Positions 8,812-17,629 of a stretch of DNA of 64,000 nt are shown here, piece after piece. Below the pieces are notes generated by a model. The model did no database searches. It was not told the DNA's origin and worked only from the letters and a program-made list of their open reading frames with translations. Origin of the DNA: Maricaulis sp036231565 (GTDB taxonomy: Bacteria; Pseudomonadota; Alphaproteobacteria; Caulobacterales; Maricaulaceae); assembly GCA_036231565.1 (NCBI GenBank), contig JAZAHA010000049.1, positions 1 through 64,000 of the forward strand, written 5' to 3'. Within the stretch, counting starts at the first letter, position 1; each line of letters opens with the position of its first letter. The position numbers and the translations under genes are program-made.

Positions 8812-9339
8812 CTAGACGGCCGCCTCGCGCACCATGTTGAGACTGTTCGCCCTGGCCATTCGGGCCACGGCGAACAGGTGTTCCGCCTTGCCTGTATAGA
8901 CAAAGCCCAGCTTTTCCAGCACGCGGCCCGAGGCCGGGTTGTCGTCGTAGTGGCCGGCAATGAGACGGGATGCGCCCAGCGTCTGCGTGCCCAGCTCGAC
9001 CAGGGCCCCGCCGATCTCGGTGGCAAATCCCTGACCCCACCACGGACGGCCGATCCAGTAACCGATCTCCCAGTCGGCGTTCGGCGTACGCCGGAACACG
9101 CCGCCGCCGCCGATCACCTCACCCGCATGTTCGACCGTGAGCGACTGGTTGCCTTGTGCTGTCCAGGCCGCGCGGGTGATCAGCACCCACATCTCCGCGC
9201 CCAGCGAGGGGTAGGGGTGGGGGATGCGGGCGGTGTTCTTGGCCACATCGTATTCGCCGCAATAGCGGGATATGGCGGGGGCATCGTCCAGCTCGGGCAA
9301 TCTGAGCAGACATCTGGCCGTTTCGATCCGGGGTCCCAT
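8812..9339 (-). CDS. GNAT family N-acetyltransferase (RimJ/RimL type)
   Basis: A 175-residue GCN5-related acetyltransferase. The opening TARCLLRLPELDDAPAI segment and the ADWEIGYWIGRPWWGQGFATE acetyl-CoA-binding region (named in overlapping pieces), followed by ASRLIAGHYDDNPASGRVLEKLGF, are typical of the RimJ/RimL branch that acetylates protein N-termini or small amines. The substrate cannot be read from sequence. Its position between rpmA and obgE recurs in Alphaproteobacteria, which suggests a ribosome-related job. That is inference. Confidence 0.88.
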   Translation of the reverse strand: MGPRIETARCLLRLPELDDAPAISRYCGEYDVAKNTARIPHPYPSLGAEMWVLITRAAWTAQGNQSLTVEHAGEVIGGGGVFRRTPNADWEIGYWIGRPWWGQGFATEIGGALVELGTQTLGASRLIAGHYDDNPASGRVLEKLGFVYTGKAEHLFAVARMARANSLNMVREAAV

Positions 9340-9361
9340 GGCCGGCGTCTCCGGGGGAAAG

Positions 9362-9395
9362 AAAAAGGGGAGGCGGTGGCCCGTCTCCCCTTTTT
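9362..9395 (-). terminator. Intrinsic terminator after rpmA
   Basis: An 11-bp perfect stem (AAAAAGGGGAG paired with CTCCCCTTTTT) is flanked on both sides by A and T runs, so it can terminate in either direction. It lies between the rpmA stop at 9457 and the GNAT start at 9339 and should separate the L21/L27 transcript from the GNAT-obgE operon. Confidence 0.8.
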
Positions 9396-9456
9396 GCGCG
9401 TCTGGCGCTTCCGGACCCCGCTTTACGCGGTCGGCCCGGCTATGTCCCGGACCGCC

Positions 9457-9726
9457 TTACTCGGCTGCGTCGGCAATCGGTTCAACCGATACGAAAGCCT
9501 TGCCGCCGGATTTCTTGGCGAACTTCACGCGGCCTTCGGTAAGGGCGAAAAGGGTGTGGTCCTTGCCCATGCCGACATTGGCACCCGGATTCACCTTGGT
9601 GCCGCGCTGGCGCACGATGATGTTGCCCGGAATGACCGTCTGGCCACCGAACTTCTTGACGCCAAGGCGCCGGCCTTCTGAGTCGCGACCGTTACGGGAC
9701 GAGCCGCCTGCCTTTTTGTGAGCCAT
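9457..9726 (-). CDS. rpmA: 50S ribosomal protein L27
   Basis: An 89-residue L27. It begins MAHKKAGGSSRNGRDSE, the N-terminus that reaches toward the peptidyl-transferase centre, and continues with LGVKKFGGQ and IIVRQRGTKVNPG. No Firmicutes-type cleavable N-terminal extension is present. It follows rplU after a 20-bp gap. Confidence 0.98.
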   Translation of the reverse strand: MAHKKAGGSSRNGRDSEGRRLGVKKFGGQTVIPGNIIVRQRGTKVNPGANVGMGKDHTLFALTEGRVKFAKKSGGKAFVSVEPIADAAE

Positions 9727-9746
9727 GGAATAGCCCTCCTATAACG

Positions 9747-10442
9747 TTACGCGAGCGACTTGGCCGCTTCGATCCAGTTGTTAGCTTCAGCCTTGGCCTT
9801 CAGACCGGAAACGGTCTCGTTCAGGCTGTCCAGGTCGGCTTCGGTCCACGCCGCGATCTGGGCGAAGGACGTCACGCCGGCTTCGTTGAGCTTCTTGGCG
9901 AAAGCCGGGCCGACACCGTCCAGCTGGGTCAGGTCGTCATTGCCGGCCTTGGCAGCCGCCTTCTTCGGAGCCGCCTTGGGCGCTTCGGTCTTGGCTTCAG
10001 CCTTCGGAGCCGCAGCTTTCTTGGCTTCGGTCTTCTTCGGCGCAGCCTTGGCTTTGGGAGCCGCTTCGGCCTTGCCGGCCGTCTTCGGCGCAGCCGTGGT
10101 CGACTTCAGCTTCGTCTTGGCGGTTTCGCCCGGTGCCACGATTTCCGCGATGCGCACGAGGGAGCCCCACTGACGGTGGCCCTTGGTGCGGCGGTAGTTC
10201 TGGCGGCGGCGCTTCTTGAAGACGAGAACCTTGCGGGCGCGGTTGGTGTCCAGCAGCTCGCCGATCACCTGGGCGCCGTCGACGAGCGGCGAACCGACCG
10301 TGACACCCTTGTCCGAGCCGAGCATCAGCACATCGCCCAGCGCCATCGTGTCGCCGGCAGCGCCGTCGATCTTCTCGATGCGAATTTCGTCTCCGGCGGC
10401 GACGCGGTACTGCTTACCGCCGGTCTTGATCACTGCAAACAT
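9747..10442 (-). CDS. rplU: 50S ribosomal protein L21 with C-terminal Ala/Lys linker and helix-hairpin-helix module
   Basis: Residues 1-105 are ordinary bacterial L21 (MFAVIKTGGKQYRV; KVLVFKKRRRQNYRRTKGH). The protein then runs on for about 125 residues. First comes an Ala/Lys/Glu/Pro low-complexity linker. A C-terminal domain of about 60 residues follows, with the helix-hairpin-helix motif LDGVGPAFAKKLNEAG and a second short helical segment ending WIEAAKSLA. Comparable extensions occur in other alphaproteobacterial L21 proteins. The linker would sit at the ribosome surface, and the terminal module may bind nucleic acid or another protein. Normal L21 is about 103 residues. Confidence 0.95.
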   Translation of the reverse strand: MFAVIKTGGKQYRVAAGDEIRIEKIDGAAGDTMALGDVLMLGSDKGVTVGSPLVDGAQVIGELLDTNRARKVLVFKKRRRQNYRRTKGHRQWGSLVRIAEIVAPGETAKTKLKSTTAAPKTAGKAEAAPKAKAAPKKTEAKKAAAPKAEAKTEAPKAAPKKAAAKAGNDDLTQLDGVGPAFAKKLNEAGVTSFAQIAAWTEADLDSLNETVSGLKAKAEANNWIEAAKSLA

Positions 10443-10807
10443 GATCTCTCGATCCTTTTCTGCGACACGTCCGGCCCTTGTCTGGCGGGTCCGGCGGGTC
10501 CTTTTTCTTCACTCCGTATGCCCGGAGCGTTGTTCACTGTTTATGGGCCCGCACAGACGGGTCCGTGCGAGCAGGAGCGGGCGTTATACGCATGCGCAGC
10601 CAAGAGTCAATGAAATGAGCAGTCACAGCATGCGGACCGCGGTGTGGCGGGGCCTGCAGTGCTGCCCTCTTGATTTTGTCGGTCCGCTCAGTCAAAACCC
10701 CGCTCCCCGTGCGGAGAGGTGCCGGAGTGGTCGCCCTCGCGCTGGTATTTGCCAGCGCTCTCCTCTTGATTTTGTTCGACCACTCAGTCACAACCCCGCA
10801 TCCCCGC
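10443..10807. other. Gene-free stretch upstream of rplU and tRNA-Ser
   Basis: No supportable gene. The left part must hold the minus-strand promoter for rplU-rpmA. The right part is a direct duplication (see the separate repeat) whose copies carry the 5' end of the tRNA-Ser gene. Confidence 0.6.

Positions 10808-10828
<21 letters not shown>
10666..10828 (+). repeat. About 95-bp tandem duplication including the tRNA-Ser 5' end
   Basis: Copy 1 (10666-10733) and copy 2 (10762-10828) are near-identical over about 67 bp. Both run CCTCTTGATTTTGT, then CTCAGTCA, ACCCCGC, and end GAGGTGCCGGAGTGGTCG, the first part of the tRNA. Only copy 2 continues into a complete tRNA. Copy 1 stops after the D-arm start. 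The period is 95-96 bp. Confidence 0.85.
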
Positions 10829-11252
<424 letters not shown>

Positions 11253-12968
11253 TCAGATGACGTCGGTAAACCCCAACACCGCGACCTGGCGATCCCAGTC
11301 CAGGGGGATGGGGGTCTGCAGGAGTTTGTGGAGGGTCAGTTCCGGCGGCTGGCGCCCCTCCAGAATGGCCGCGGTGATCGCGGGCGAGAGGAGCGCCAGA
11401 CGGACGCGCTGCTTGATCGGGCTGTTCGTCCAGCCGTGCCGTCGGCCGATCGCGCCCATGGATGTGCCCTGCCGGATTTCACCGAGCCACTGATGCGCCT
11501 TTGCGATGGCGTTGATCAGGGTTTTGTCCGGCGCCCACTCGACCGCACCGGTGACGATCTTCACCTCCACCCCACGCCGGCGCAGCGCGAACCCGGTCTC
11601 GACCAGAAGGGCTTCGTCGGCGAGGGCATCTGGTCCCAGACCCAGCATCCTGGCCAGCGCGGCCCGACCGAGCCGGATGTTCAACCGCTCCGGCGCCACC
11701 GTGATCCGCTCGACCAGGGCCTGCATCGCGTCGCCGTCCTGTGCCGCCAGCCGGGCGTGGACCCGGCGCAGGGCGTCCTGGGCGGTGTAAAGCGTGATGG
11801 GATCGGGGTCGTGGAAGAGTCGCTCTCCCGCCTCGGCCAGATGGTGGGCGATGGCCCCGCACACGGCACGCTCCAGCGGGAGGGCGGGCAGGCGCCAGCC
11901 GGAGGGATCGTCCCTGGCGCCCTTGAGGAGACGCCGGGAGACATAATAGCGGATGCGCCGGGTCCCGTGCTTCGTGGTGCGCTTTGAGTGGGAGGGGGTG
12001 AGGCGGTCGCCCGTCTCGTCGAACAGCATGCCGGCCAGGGGTGATTTTGCCTCGGGCTGTTTGAGCTTCTGGGTGGCGCGGTCGCGCACGCGGGGCCGGG
12101 CGGCATGGGCCTGGAGTTTGTCCTGGACACGGACCCACAGGGCGTCATCGATGATGGCTGCGTGCAGACCCTCATGGACCTGATGTTTGTGACGGATACG
12201 GCCGGCATAGACCGGGTTGGTCAGAATGGCATGGATGGCGCCATGGGAGAGCACGGCCCCGCCCCAACGCACACCGCTTTTGAAGGTGCGTCGTTTCGAG
12301 CGGATGCCACGGTCCTTGGCTTTCTGCGCGACGGTGGCGAGGCATTCGTGTTCGTCGTAGAGCGCGAAGATGGTGCGGATGTGTTCCGCCTCGCCGGTGT
12401 TGATCACCAGACCGCGCTGATTGTCCTGGCGTTCGACGTCATAACCCAGCGGGGTCACCCCGCCCATCCACATCCCCTTCTTCTTGGACGCCGCGATCTT
12501 GTCGCGAATGCGCTCGGATGTAACCTCGCGCTCGAACTGGGCGAAGGAGAGCAGGACATTCAGCGTCAGCCGGCCCATCGAGGTGGAGGTGTTGAAGGCC
12601 TGGGTGACCGAGACGAAGGAACAGTTCGCCGCATCGAGCCGGTCGACCAGGCGCGCAAAATCGGCGAGCGACCGGGTCAGCCGGTCGATCTTGTAGACCA
12701 CGATCATGTCGATACGGCCGGCATCGACATCACCCATCAGGCGCTGGATGGCCGGTCGCTCCAGCGTGCCGCCGGAGATGCCGCCATCATCATAGCGCTC
12801 GGGCACCAGCCTCCAGCCTTCCGCCTTCTGACTGGCGATGAAGGCTGCGCAGGCCTCGAACTGGGCATCCAGCGAGTTGAAGTCCTGATCGAGACCTTCC
12901 TCGGAGGATTTGCGGGTGTAGATGGCGCAGCGAAGGGTGCGGCGCCCGGATGACGGCGCGGCGCTCAT
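11253..12968 (-). CDS. Large serine recombinase (resolvase/integrase)
   Basis: A 571-residue site-specific recombinase. The N-terminal resolvase domain has the nucleophile in IYTRKSSEEG (Ser21), the DDGGISGGTLERP loop and the YKIDRLTRSLADF segment. The central 'recombinase' domain contains MWMGGVTPLGYDV and LTNPVYAGRIRHK. It lacks an obvious Cys4 zinc ribbon and ends in a helical region with a GWTNSPIKQRVRLALLSP stretch that looks like a helix-turn-helix. Proteins of this type integrate or excise phages and islands. Its ATG overlaps the DUF2924 stop by 4 bp; the DUF3489-DUF2924-recombinase trio is a recurrent arrangement in Alphaproteobacteria. Confidence 0.93.
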   Translation of the reverse strand: MSAAPSSGRRTLRCAIYTRKSSEEGLDQDFNSLDAQFEACAAFIASQKAEGWRLVPERYDDGGISGGTLERPAIQRLMGDVDAGRIDMIVVYKIDRLTRSLADFARLVDRLDAANCSFVSVTQAFNTSTSMGRLTLNVLLSFAQFEREVTSERIRDKIAASKKKGMWMGGVTPLGYDVERQDNQRGLVINTGEAEHIRTIFALYDEHECLATVAQKAKDRGIRSKRRTFKSGVRWGGAVLSHGAIHAILTNPVYAGRIRHKHQVHEGLHAAIIDDALWVRVQDKLQAHAARPRVRDRATQKLKQPEAKSPLAGMLFDETGDRLTPSHSKRTTKHGTRRIRYYVSRRLLKGARDDPSGWRLPALPLERAVCGAIAHHLAEAGERLFHDPDPITLYTAQDALRRVHARLAAQDGDAMQALVERITVAPERLNIRLGRAALARMLGLGPDALADEALLVETGFALRRRGVEVKIVTGAVEWAPDKTLINAIAKAHQWLGEIRQGTSMGAIGRRHGWTNSPIKQRVRLALLSPAITAAILEGRQPPELTLHKLLQTPIPLDWDRQVAVLGFTDVI

Positions 12969-13402
12969 CTCGCCTTGCTCCGCGAAGCCAGGCCGAAGAA
13001 GCGCGGGCCGGACCAGTGGGCGCCGGTGATGCGCTTGGCGATCGCGGAGAGCGAGCGGTAGACATCGCCGCGATAGCGATAGCCGTCTTCCACCACATCG
13101 ACCCGGTGGGTCACACCATTCCAGGTGCGCAGGAGCTGGGCGCCGGGTCTGAGCTGCGGAGCGGCGGGCCGGGGTGTGTCACCGTCAGCCATCGCCTGGA
13201 GCCTTTTGACGAGGCGCGGGCTGAGCCCGCCCCGCGCCTGGACCTGGAGGTCGTAGGCGAGCAGGCGGGCCAGGAAGGCCTGGCTGAGACCACGCGGCGG
13301 CTGTTCGTCGAAGGCCTCGCGCCAGAGCTCCACCAGCGCGCTGCGCGGCTGATCGACCAGGCCGTCCAGATCGATATCGACCGATCGTTTGCCACGCGCC
13401 AT
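12965..13402 (-). CDS. DUF2924 domain-containing protein
   Basis: A 145-residue protein starting MARGKRSVDIDLDGL. The segments ALVELWREAFDEQPPRGLS, FLARLLAYDLQVQARGGLS and RTWNGVTHRVDVVEDGYRYRGDVYRSLSAIAKRITG (read in pieces) define DUF2924, a small family nearly always encoded beside a large serine recombinase. The C-terminal part resembles a compact beta/helix DNA-binding module (SLSAIAKRITGAHWSGPRFFGL). An accessory role in recombination is plausible but unproven. The start shares a base with the upstream stop (TGATG), and the end overlaps the recombinase start by 4 bp. Confidence 0.85.
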   Translation of the reverse strand: MARGKRSVDIDLDGLVDQPRSALVELWREAFDEQPPRGLSQAFLARLLAYDLQVQARGGLSPRLVKRLQAMADGDTPRPAAPQLRPGAQLLRTWNGVTHRVDVVEDGYRYRGDVYRSLSAIAKRITGAHWSGPRFFGLASRSKAR

Positions 13403-13890
13403 CAGGCGGGCTCCACGAGCTTGTAGCGCGAGGACCGGCTGCCCTGGAATGGCGGTAGTTTGTCGATCGTGTGCCCCGCCTTCTTGAGCCCCGTGAGCGC
13501 GGCCCTTGTGGTGTGCGGTTGCCAGCCCAGGGCGGCGGCGATGTCCGGCACGGTGGCGCCCGCCTCGGCCTGAAGCAGGGCGATCAGCTGGTCCTTCTTG
13601 CGGGGTTTTTTCGCGGCGGGTTGGCTCGGGTCTGCCGGCGTCGGGGATGGAGCCTCGGCTTGCGTTTTGGCTGGAGCCTCGGGCGGGGCCAGGGCGGCGC
13701 GGCCGATATCGGTGAGGTTGATGCCGTCCTCGCCCGAGACAAGCAGGCCCTGTTCGGCAAGGTGGGCGATCTGTTTGTCGCGGACCTTGCCTTTTACGGG
13801 CAGGGCACCGAGGGCGTCGGTGTGAACCGGCCCGTCGGCCTGGCTCAGGGCCTCGAGGATGGCGATATGGGTTTTTGTGAGTTGGGGCAT
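13402..13890 (-). CDS. DUF3489 domain-containing protein
   Basis: A 162-residue protein. The N-terminal half (MPQLTKTHIAILEALSQ) looks like a winged-helix module. An Ala/Pro-rich linker follows. The C-terminal DUF3489 domain reads KKDQLIALLQAEAGATVPDI, LGWQPHTTRAALTGLKKAGH and ends RYKLVEPA, an apparent second winged-helix that probably binds DNA. I chose the ATG at 13890; the frame also opens at 13977, right at the conserved motif described separately. It heads the DUF3489-DUF2924-recombinase operon. Confidence 0.82.
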   Translation of the reverse strand: MPQLTKTHIAILEALSQADGPVHTDALGALPVKGKVRDKQIAHLAEQGLLVSGEDGINLTDIGRAALAPPEAPAKTQAEAPSPTPADPSQPAAKKPRKKDQLIALLQAEAGATVPDIAAALGWQPHTTRAALTGLKKAGHTIDKLPPFQGSRSSRYKLVEPA

Positions 13891-13980
13891 GGTGGGTCTC
13901 CGGTTCGTCGGCCCTGCGGGATGCGGGGCCTGGCACCGGGACAAGCCCGGCGCACAAGGCCGGGCGGGTCTCTCCATGCA

Positions 13981-14004
13981 CGCTTGGGCGGGCGCTGAAG
14001 TCCA
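13981..14004 (-). promoter_or_regulatory. Element-wide motif, copy 1 (DUF3489-recombinase operon)
   Basis: On the minus strand TGGA, 15 nt and AAGCG, with CTTCAGCG and CCGCCC between them. It is one of four copies with exactly the same spacing, each just upstream of a minus-strand gene in this region. It is closely related to copy 2, with which it shares CCGCCCAAGCG. Confidence 0.6.
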
Positions 14005-14018
14005 GTCCCAGGGGTAGT

Positions 14019-14378
14019 TTATTCGATCCGGTAGGTGGATCGGCGATCGCCGCTTCGGCGATACCGGGTCAGGCGATAGCCATCGCGCCGCAGGCCGGAG
14101 AGAACGGCGGAGAGGGCGCCCGCCGACCAGCCGAACGCGGTCTCGATCTCCTCGGCGGTGGCCCCGCCGGGCTGTTGCAGCCAGGCGATCAGCGCGGCGC
14201 GTTTGGTGCCCGGTGTGATCGCGGCCGTTCGCAGGGGCGGGGCGATGGCGCGGGCCTGCTCGATCAGCGCTTCCAGCCCGGCCAGACGTCCGCGCAGGGC
14301 GGGCGCATCGATCTCATCTTCCAGTTCGCGCGCCAACCGCAGGGCCTCCCCCAGCATGTCGGATAGTCGATCGCTCAT
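14019..14378 (-). CDS. Second DUF3489 domain-containing protein
   Basis: A 119-residue protein, starting at the ATG at 14378. The first half is a helical segment (LGEALRLARELEDEIDAPAL). The second half is a DUF3489-type winged helix: TKRAALIAWLQQPGGATAEEI, FGWSAGALSAVLSGLRRDGY, then a basic hairpin YRRSGDRRSTYRIE. It is a shorter paralogue of the protein encoded at 13402-13890, aligned over the last 60 residues or so. The two probably recognise related DNA. It stands alone between terL and the recombinase operon with its own motif copy upstream. Confidence 0.78.
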   Translation of the reverse strand: MSDRLSDMLGEALRLARELEDEIDAPALRGRLAGLEALIEQARAIAPPLRTAAITPGTKRAALIAWLQQPGGATAEEIETAFGWSAGALSAVLSGLRRDGYRLTRYRRSGDRRSTYRIE

Positions 14379-14411
14379 ACCTGGTCTCCCGATCCAGCGG
14401 ATCGGCATGAC

Positions 14412-14435
14412 CGCTTGGGCGGCAGGCGAAGTCCA
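14412..14435 (-). promoter_or_regulatory. Element-wide motif, copy 2 (second DUF3489 gene)
   Basis: On the minus strand TGGACTTCG, then CCGCCCAAGCG, with the TGGA to AAGCG spacing again 15 nt. It lies 34 bp upstream of the ATG at 14378. Confidence 0.6.
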
Positions 14436-14496
14436 CCGGGAAGCCGGACAGGGTGTGCAAACCGTGTCGGCCGCGACGAACGGCGTGCATCCATGC

Positions 14497-15951
14497 CTAC
14501 CAGTCGAACCGGTCGAGAGGCACGACCTCGCAAAACGTTGCGATGCCGTGGTCACGGGAGGCTCGTTCCGTCCAGGCCATGAGCTGGCTGAGCGCATCGA
14601 CCTGGTCATCATGCGAGGTAGTGGGGAAGGCGGCGAGCTCGTGCAGGAAGGCGGCCCGCCACGGTGCCTTCGCCGGCAGCATGACATCGCCCGCTTCCAG
14701 CCGGCTCGTCTGGACCGAAAGACGTTCAAGCTTCGATCCCTTGACCGGAACGCCGATCGGCGTGGGCACGCCGGCCGCATCCAGCTGTCGAAGATCGTCC
14801 AGGAGCGCGGTCCCGTTGGCGGCCTTCTCGACGAGCACGACATCGGCCTGCCAGTCCCGGGCCAGTGCGATCAGCTTTTTCTTCTGGGCGGGATAGTTGA
14901 TCCGGTCGCGATAGACATCGAGCACCCAGATGCGTTTGCCGCGCACGTGCGCGGTTATGCAGACCGAATAGTCCGCGCCGGTGCTGTCGCTGACGGCCAG
15001 ATCCCAGCTTTGCACGATGCGCGCGCGGGGCCCCGTCTCGCTCTCCTCGGGAAGCCGGTCATAGGGGGTCAGCCACTCGGGACGGACCAGATTGCCGTCC
15101 AGCGGAACCGGGCGCTGCAGATACTGTGCGGAAAAATCATACGCGCTCATATTGCGGCGGATTTCCCCAAGGGTATCCAGCGGCTCGCGGTCCGGCTGGA
15201 GCGCCTCGCCGGCCTTGCGTTCATGAAAACGACCCGCGCCGATCTCGATGCGTTCATCGCTCTGGGCGATGGCGGGCAGGTCGAGATGATCCCAGCCGCC
15301 TTGCGCGAGGAGGTGGGCGGCCAGATCATCGTCATGCAGGCGCTGCATGACAACGATCACGGCGCCGGTGCGTTTGTCATTGAGACGGGTCAGCGCGGTG
15401 TTCGAGAACCAGTCATTGACCGCCTTGCGGCGCGTATCCGACAGCGCATCGCCGGCCTTGATGGGATCGTCGATGATCAGGATATCCCCGCCCCGCCCGG
15501 TCATCGCCCCGCCGACCGTGGTCGACAATCGGCCGCCATGGCGCGTGGTCTGGAAATCATGTTCGGCAGCGCGGTTGCGCGCGATGCGCGTGCCGGAAAA
15601 CACCCGGCGATACCAGGGTGACTGCATGACCGTGCGGCAATCGCGGGCATGCTTGCCGGACAGATCCTCGCCATAGGAGGCGGTGATCACGCGGCAGGTC
15701 GGGTCGTGGCCAAGCAGATAGGCGGGAAAGGCCACCGAGACCGTCATGGATTTGAGCGAACGCGGCGGCATGGTGATCAAGAGGCGCTTGATCTTGCCCT
15801 GGCGAACCTGTTCCAGCTTCCAGGCGATCGCGTCGAGATGCCAGCCCGGCGACAGTTCGCCGCCCGGCTCCAGCTCGCGGAACGTCCTTTGAAGAAAGCT
15901 CGCAAAGTCCGTGCGCAATGCCGCGTCGAAGGCGTCGATGTCGTGGATCAT
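14497..15951 (-). CDS. Phage terminase large subunit
   Basis: A 484-residue DNA-packaging motor protein. The ATPase domain has a Walker A-type loop ITMPPRSLKS at about residues 59-68 and Walker B GGDILIIDDP at about 155-164, followed by the coupling segment. The C-terminal RNase H-like nuclease begins near residue 320 (VQSWDLAVSDSTGADYS), with the first catalytic Asp in SWDLA and later Asp residues in WVLDVYRD and SHDDQVDALSQ. The length and order match a full enzyme, so no truncation is evident. Its ATG overlaps the DUF5681 gene stop by 4 bp. No portal or capsid gene follows. Confidence 0.92.
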   Translation of the reverse strand: MIHDIDAFDAALRTDFASFLQRTFRELEPGGELSPGWHLDAIAWKLEQVRQGKIKRLLITMPPRSLKSMTVSVAFPAYLLGHDPTCRVITASYGEDLSGKHARDCRTVMQSPWYRRVFSGTRIARNRAAEHDFQTTRHGGRLSTTVGGAMTGRGGDILIIDDPIKAGDALSDTRRKAVNDWFSNTALTRLNDKRTGAVIVVMQRLHDDDLAAHLLAQGGWDHLDLPAIAQSDERIEIGAGRFHERKAGEALQPDREPLDTLGEIRRNMSAYDFSAQYLQRPVPLDGNLVRPEWLTPYDRLPEESETGPRARIVQSWDLAVSDSTGADYSVCITAHVRGKRIWVLDVYRDRINYPAQKKKLIALARDWQADVVLVEKAANGTALLDDLRQLDAAGVPTPIGVPVKGSKLERLSVQTSRLEAGDVMLPAKAPWRAAFLHELAAFPTTSHDDQVDALSQLMAWTERASRDHGIATFCEVVPLDRFDW

Positions 15952-16322
15952 GTCGAACTCCGCCGCTTGATGAAGTTGTCCAGGATCGCCGCGTCATCCG
16001 CGCTCAGGGCCGGCTCGTCCGGGGCGTCTTCCGGCAGGCCGAGATGCTGGCCGATCAGGCGCACCAGCGTGTCCGCCGCCCGCGCATCGCCCTTGAGGGC
16101 TTTTGCCGTGATGGATTTGAGCAGCAGGCGCTGCTTGGACAACACCACCGGCTTGCCGTTCTCGCGCACCTCGATCGTTTCGGTAAGCTCCTCCATGAGG
16201 TCGGTGCGGAAATTCTTCACGCCTTTCGGCCGCCCCCTGGGATTTCCCGATTGCCCCTTCGTGAACCGGGTATGCCGGGGCGGCTTGCCATAGCCGACCT
16301 CGTAGTCCTTGTCCTTGCTCAT
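15948..16322 (-). CDS. DUF5681 domain-containing protein (terminase-associated)
   Basis: A 124-residue protein with the DUF5681 signature VGYGKPPRHTRFTKGQ followed by SGNPRGRPKGVKN at residues 9-37. The family is found just upstream of terminase large subunits and is suspected to serve as, or with, the small terminase subunit or to be an RNA/DNA-binding accessory; this is not proven. The remainder is helical. It sits between the methyltransferase and terL genes with 4-bp overlaps at both ends. Confidence 0.82.
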   Translation of the reverse strand: MSKDKDYEVGYGKPPRHTRFTKGQSGNPRGRPKGVKNFRTDLMEELTETIEVRENGKPVVLSKQRLLLKSITAKALKGDARAADTLVRLIGQHLGLPEDAPDEPALSADDAAILDNFIKRRSST

Positions 16323-17629
16323 TCCTGGTCCTCCTCGATGGCGCGCCGCCAGTGCGCGTCCTCGATTGTCTCCCCGGTGTTCGTCAGCACGGCCTTGTCA
16401 CCCGTCGCCTCTTGGAAGCGCCGGACGATCAGATCGACATAGCGTGGGTCGAGCTCGGCCAGCGCGGCGCGCCGGCCCGTCTCCTCGGCCGCCAGTAGCG
16501 TGGCGCCGGATCCACCGAAGGGATCGAGCACGAGATCGCCATGGGCGGTCACGTCGCGGATCGCATCGGCGACCATGGCGGTCGGCTTCACGGTCGGATG
16601 AAGTTTGAGATCGGCCCGGCGCGCATGAACGCCGGGATAGGCCCACACATTGCTGCGATGGCGTCCCTGGCGTCCCAGCTGGACATTGTTGCGATGCGGC
16701 GCCTTGCCATGGCGGAAGACGGCGACCAGCTCGTGCTGGGAGCGATAGAGCGATCCCATGCCGGCGGCCTGCTTGTCCCAGACGCACAGATTTTTCATAG
16801 GCCCGAGCCCGGCCTCGCCGGCTTGCACGAGATCGGCGATATGCCGCCAGTCCATGCACACGAAGGCGATGGCGCCGGGCCGGCTGACCTCCTTGAGGCG
16901 CACGAACATCGTATCCAGAAAGCTGCGGAACTCGGCCGCGCTCATCTCACCGGACGCCATCACGAACTCGTCGTGGTGGACCGAACCCAGCCCGCAGACA
17001 TGGCCGGCGATGGGGACGTTGTAGGGCGGGTCGGTGAAGACGGCATCGGCCGTCTCCTCGCCCAGCAGGGTGGCATAGGTGTCCGCGTCCAGGGCATCGC
17101 CGCATGTCAGACGATGGCGGCCCAGTTGCCAGACATCGCCGATACGGCTGACCGGCGGGCCGGGGTCCGGCTCGGGCACGGTTTCCGCGGGCGCGCCTTC
17201 ATCATCCTCCTGCAGCAGGACATCGATCTCGCCGGTCTCGAACCCGATCGCCTCGATCTGAAAGTCCAGCTCCATCTCCAGGAGAGCACCGATCTCCAGG
17301 CGCAGAAGGTCCTCGTCCCAGCCGGCCGTCTCGGCGAGGCGATTATCGGCGATGACATAGGCGCGCTTCTGGGCCTCGCTCATGTCCGCCAGACGCATCA
17401 CCGGCACCTCGGTCAGACCGAGCGTCCTGGCGGCTTCCAGCCGGCCATGGCCGGCGATCACGCCATAATCGCCATCGACCAGGATGGGGTTTGTCCAGCC
17501 GAACGTCCTGATGCTCTCGGCGATCTGTTCGATCTGCCGCTTCGAGTGCGTGCGCGGATTGTTGGCATAGGGGCGAAGCGCCGAGACCTTGACGGTCTCG
17601 ACGCTCAAGTCGCGGATCGGCGCGGTCAC
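16319..17629 (-). CDS. ParB-domain DNA methyltransferase (N6-adenine/N4-cytosine type)
   Basis: A 436-residue fusion. Residues about 1-105 are a ParB/sulfiredoxin-like nuclease domain: KVSALRPYANNPRTHSKRQI, then GVIAGHGRLEAARTLG. The rest is a DNA methyltransferase with catalytic motif TDPPYNVP first and SAM motif LDPFGGSGATLLAAEE last, an order seen in beta-class enzymes. No restriction endonuclease partner is adjacent, so it is probably an orphan phage or element methylase protecting the element's DNA. I take the GTG at 17629, which overlaps the preceding stop as GTGA; the open frame upstream to 18031 is over another gene. Confidence 0.9.
   Translation of the reverse strand: MTAPIRDLSVETVKVSALRPYANNPRTHSKRQIEQIAESIRTFGWTNPILVDGDYGVIAGHGRLEAARTLGLTEVPVMRLADMSEAQKRAYVIADNRLAETAGWDEDLLRLEIGALLEMELDFQIEAIGFETGEIDVLLQEDDEGAPAETVPEPDPGPPVSRIGDVWQLGRHRLTCGDALDADTYATLLGEETADAVFTDPPYNVPIAGHVCGLGSVHHDEFVMASGEMSAAEFRSFLDTMFVRLKEVSRPGAIAFVCMDWRHIADLVQAGEAGLGPMKNLCVWDKQAAGMGSLYRSQHELVAVFRHGKAPHRNNVQLGRQGRHRSNVWAYPGVHARRADLKLHPTVKPTAMVADAIRDVTAHGDLVLDPFGGSGATLLAAEETGRRAALAELDPRYVDLIVRRFQEATGDKAVLTNTGETIEDAHWRRAIEEDQE

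Noticed and set aside
16319..17629. A restriction-modification system around the ParB-methyltransferase.
   Set aside because: No restriction endonuclease is adjacent; the nuclease-like protein at 18860 is separated by three genes and its motif is weak, so an orphan methylase is the safer call.
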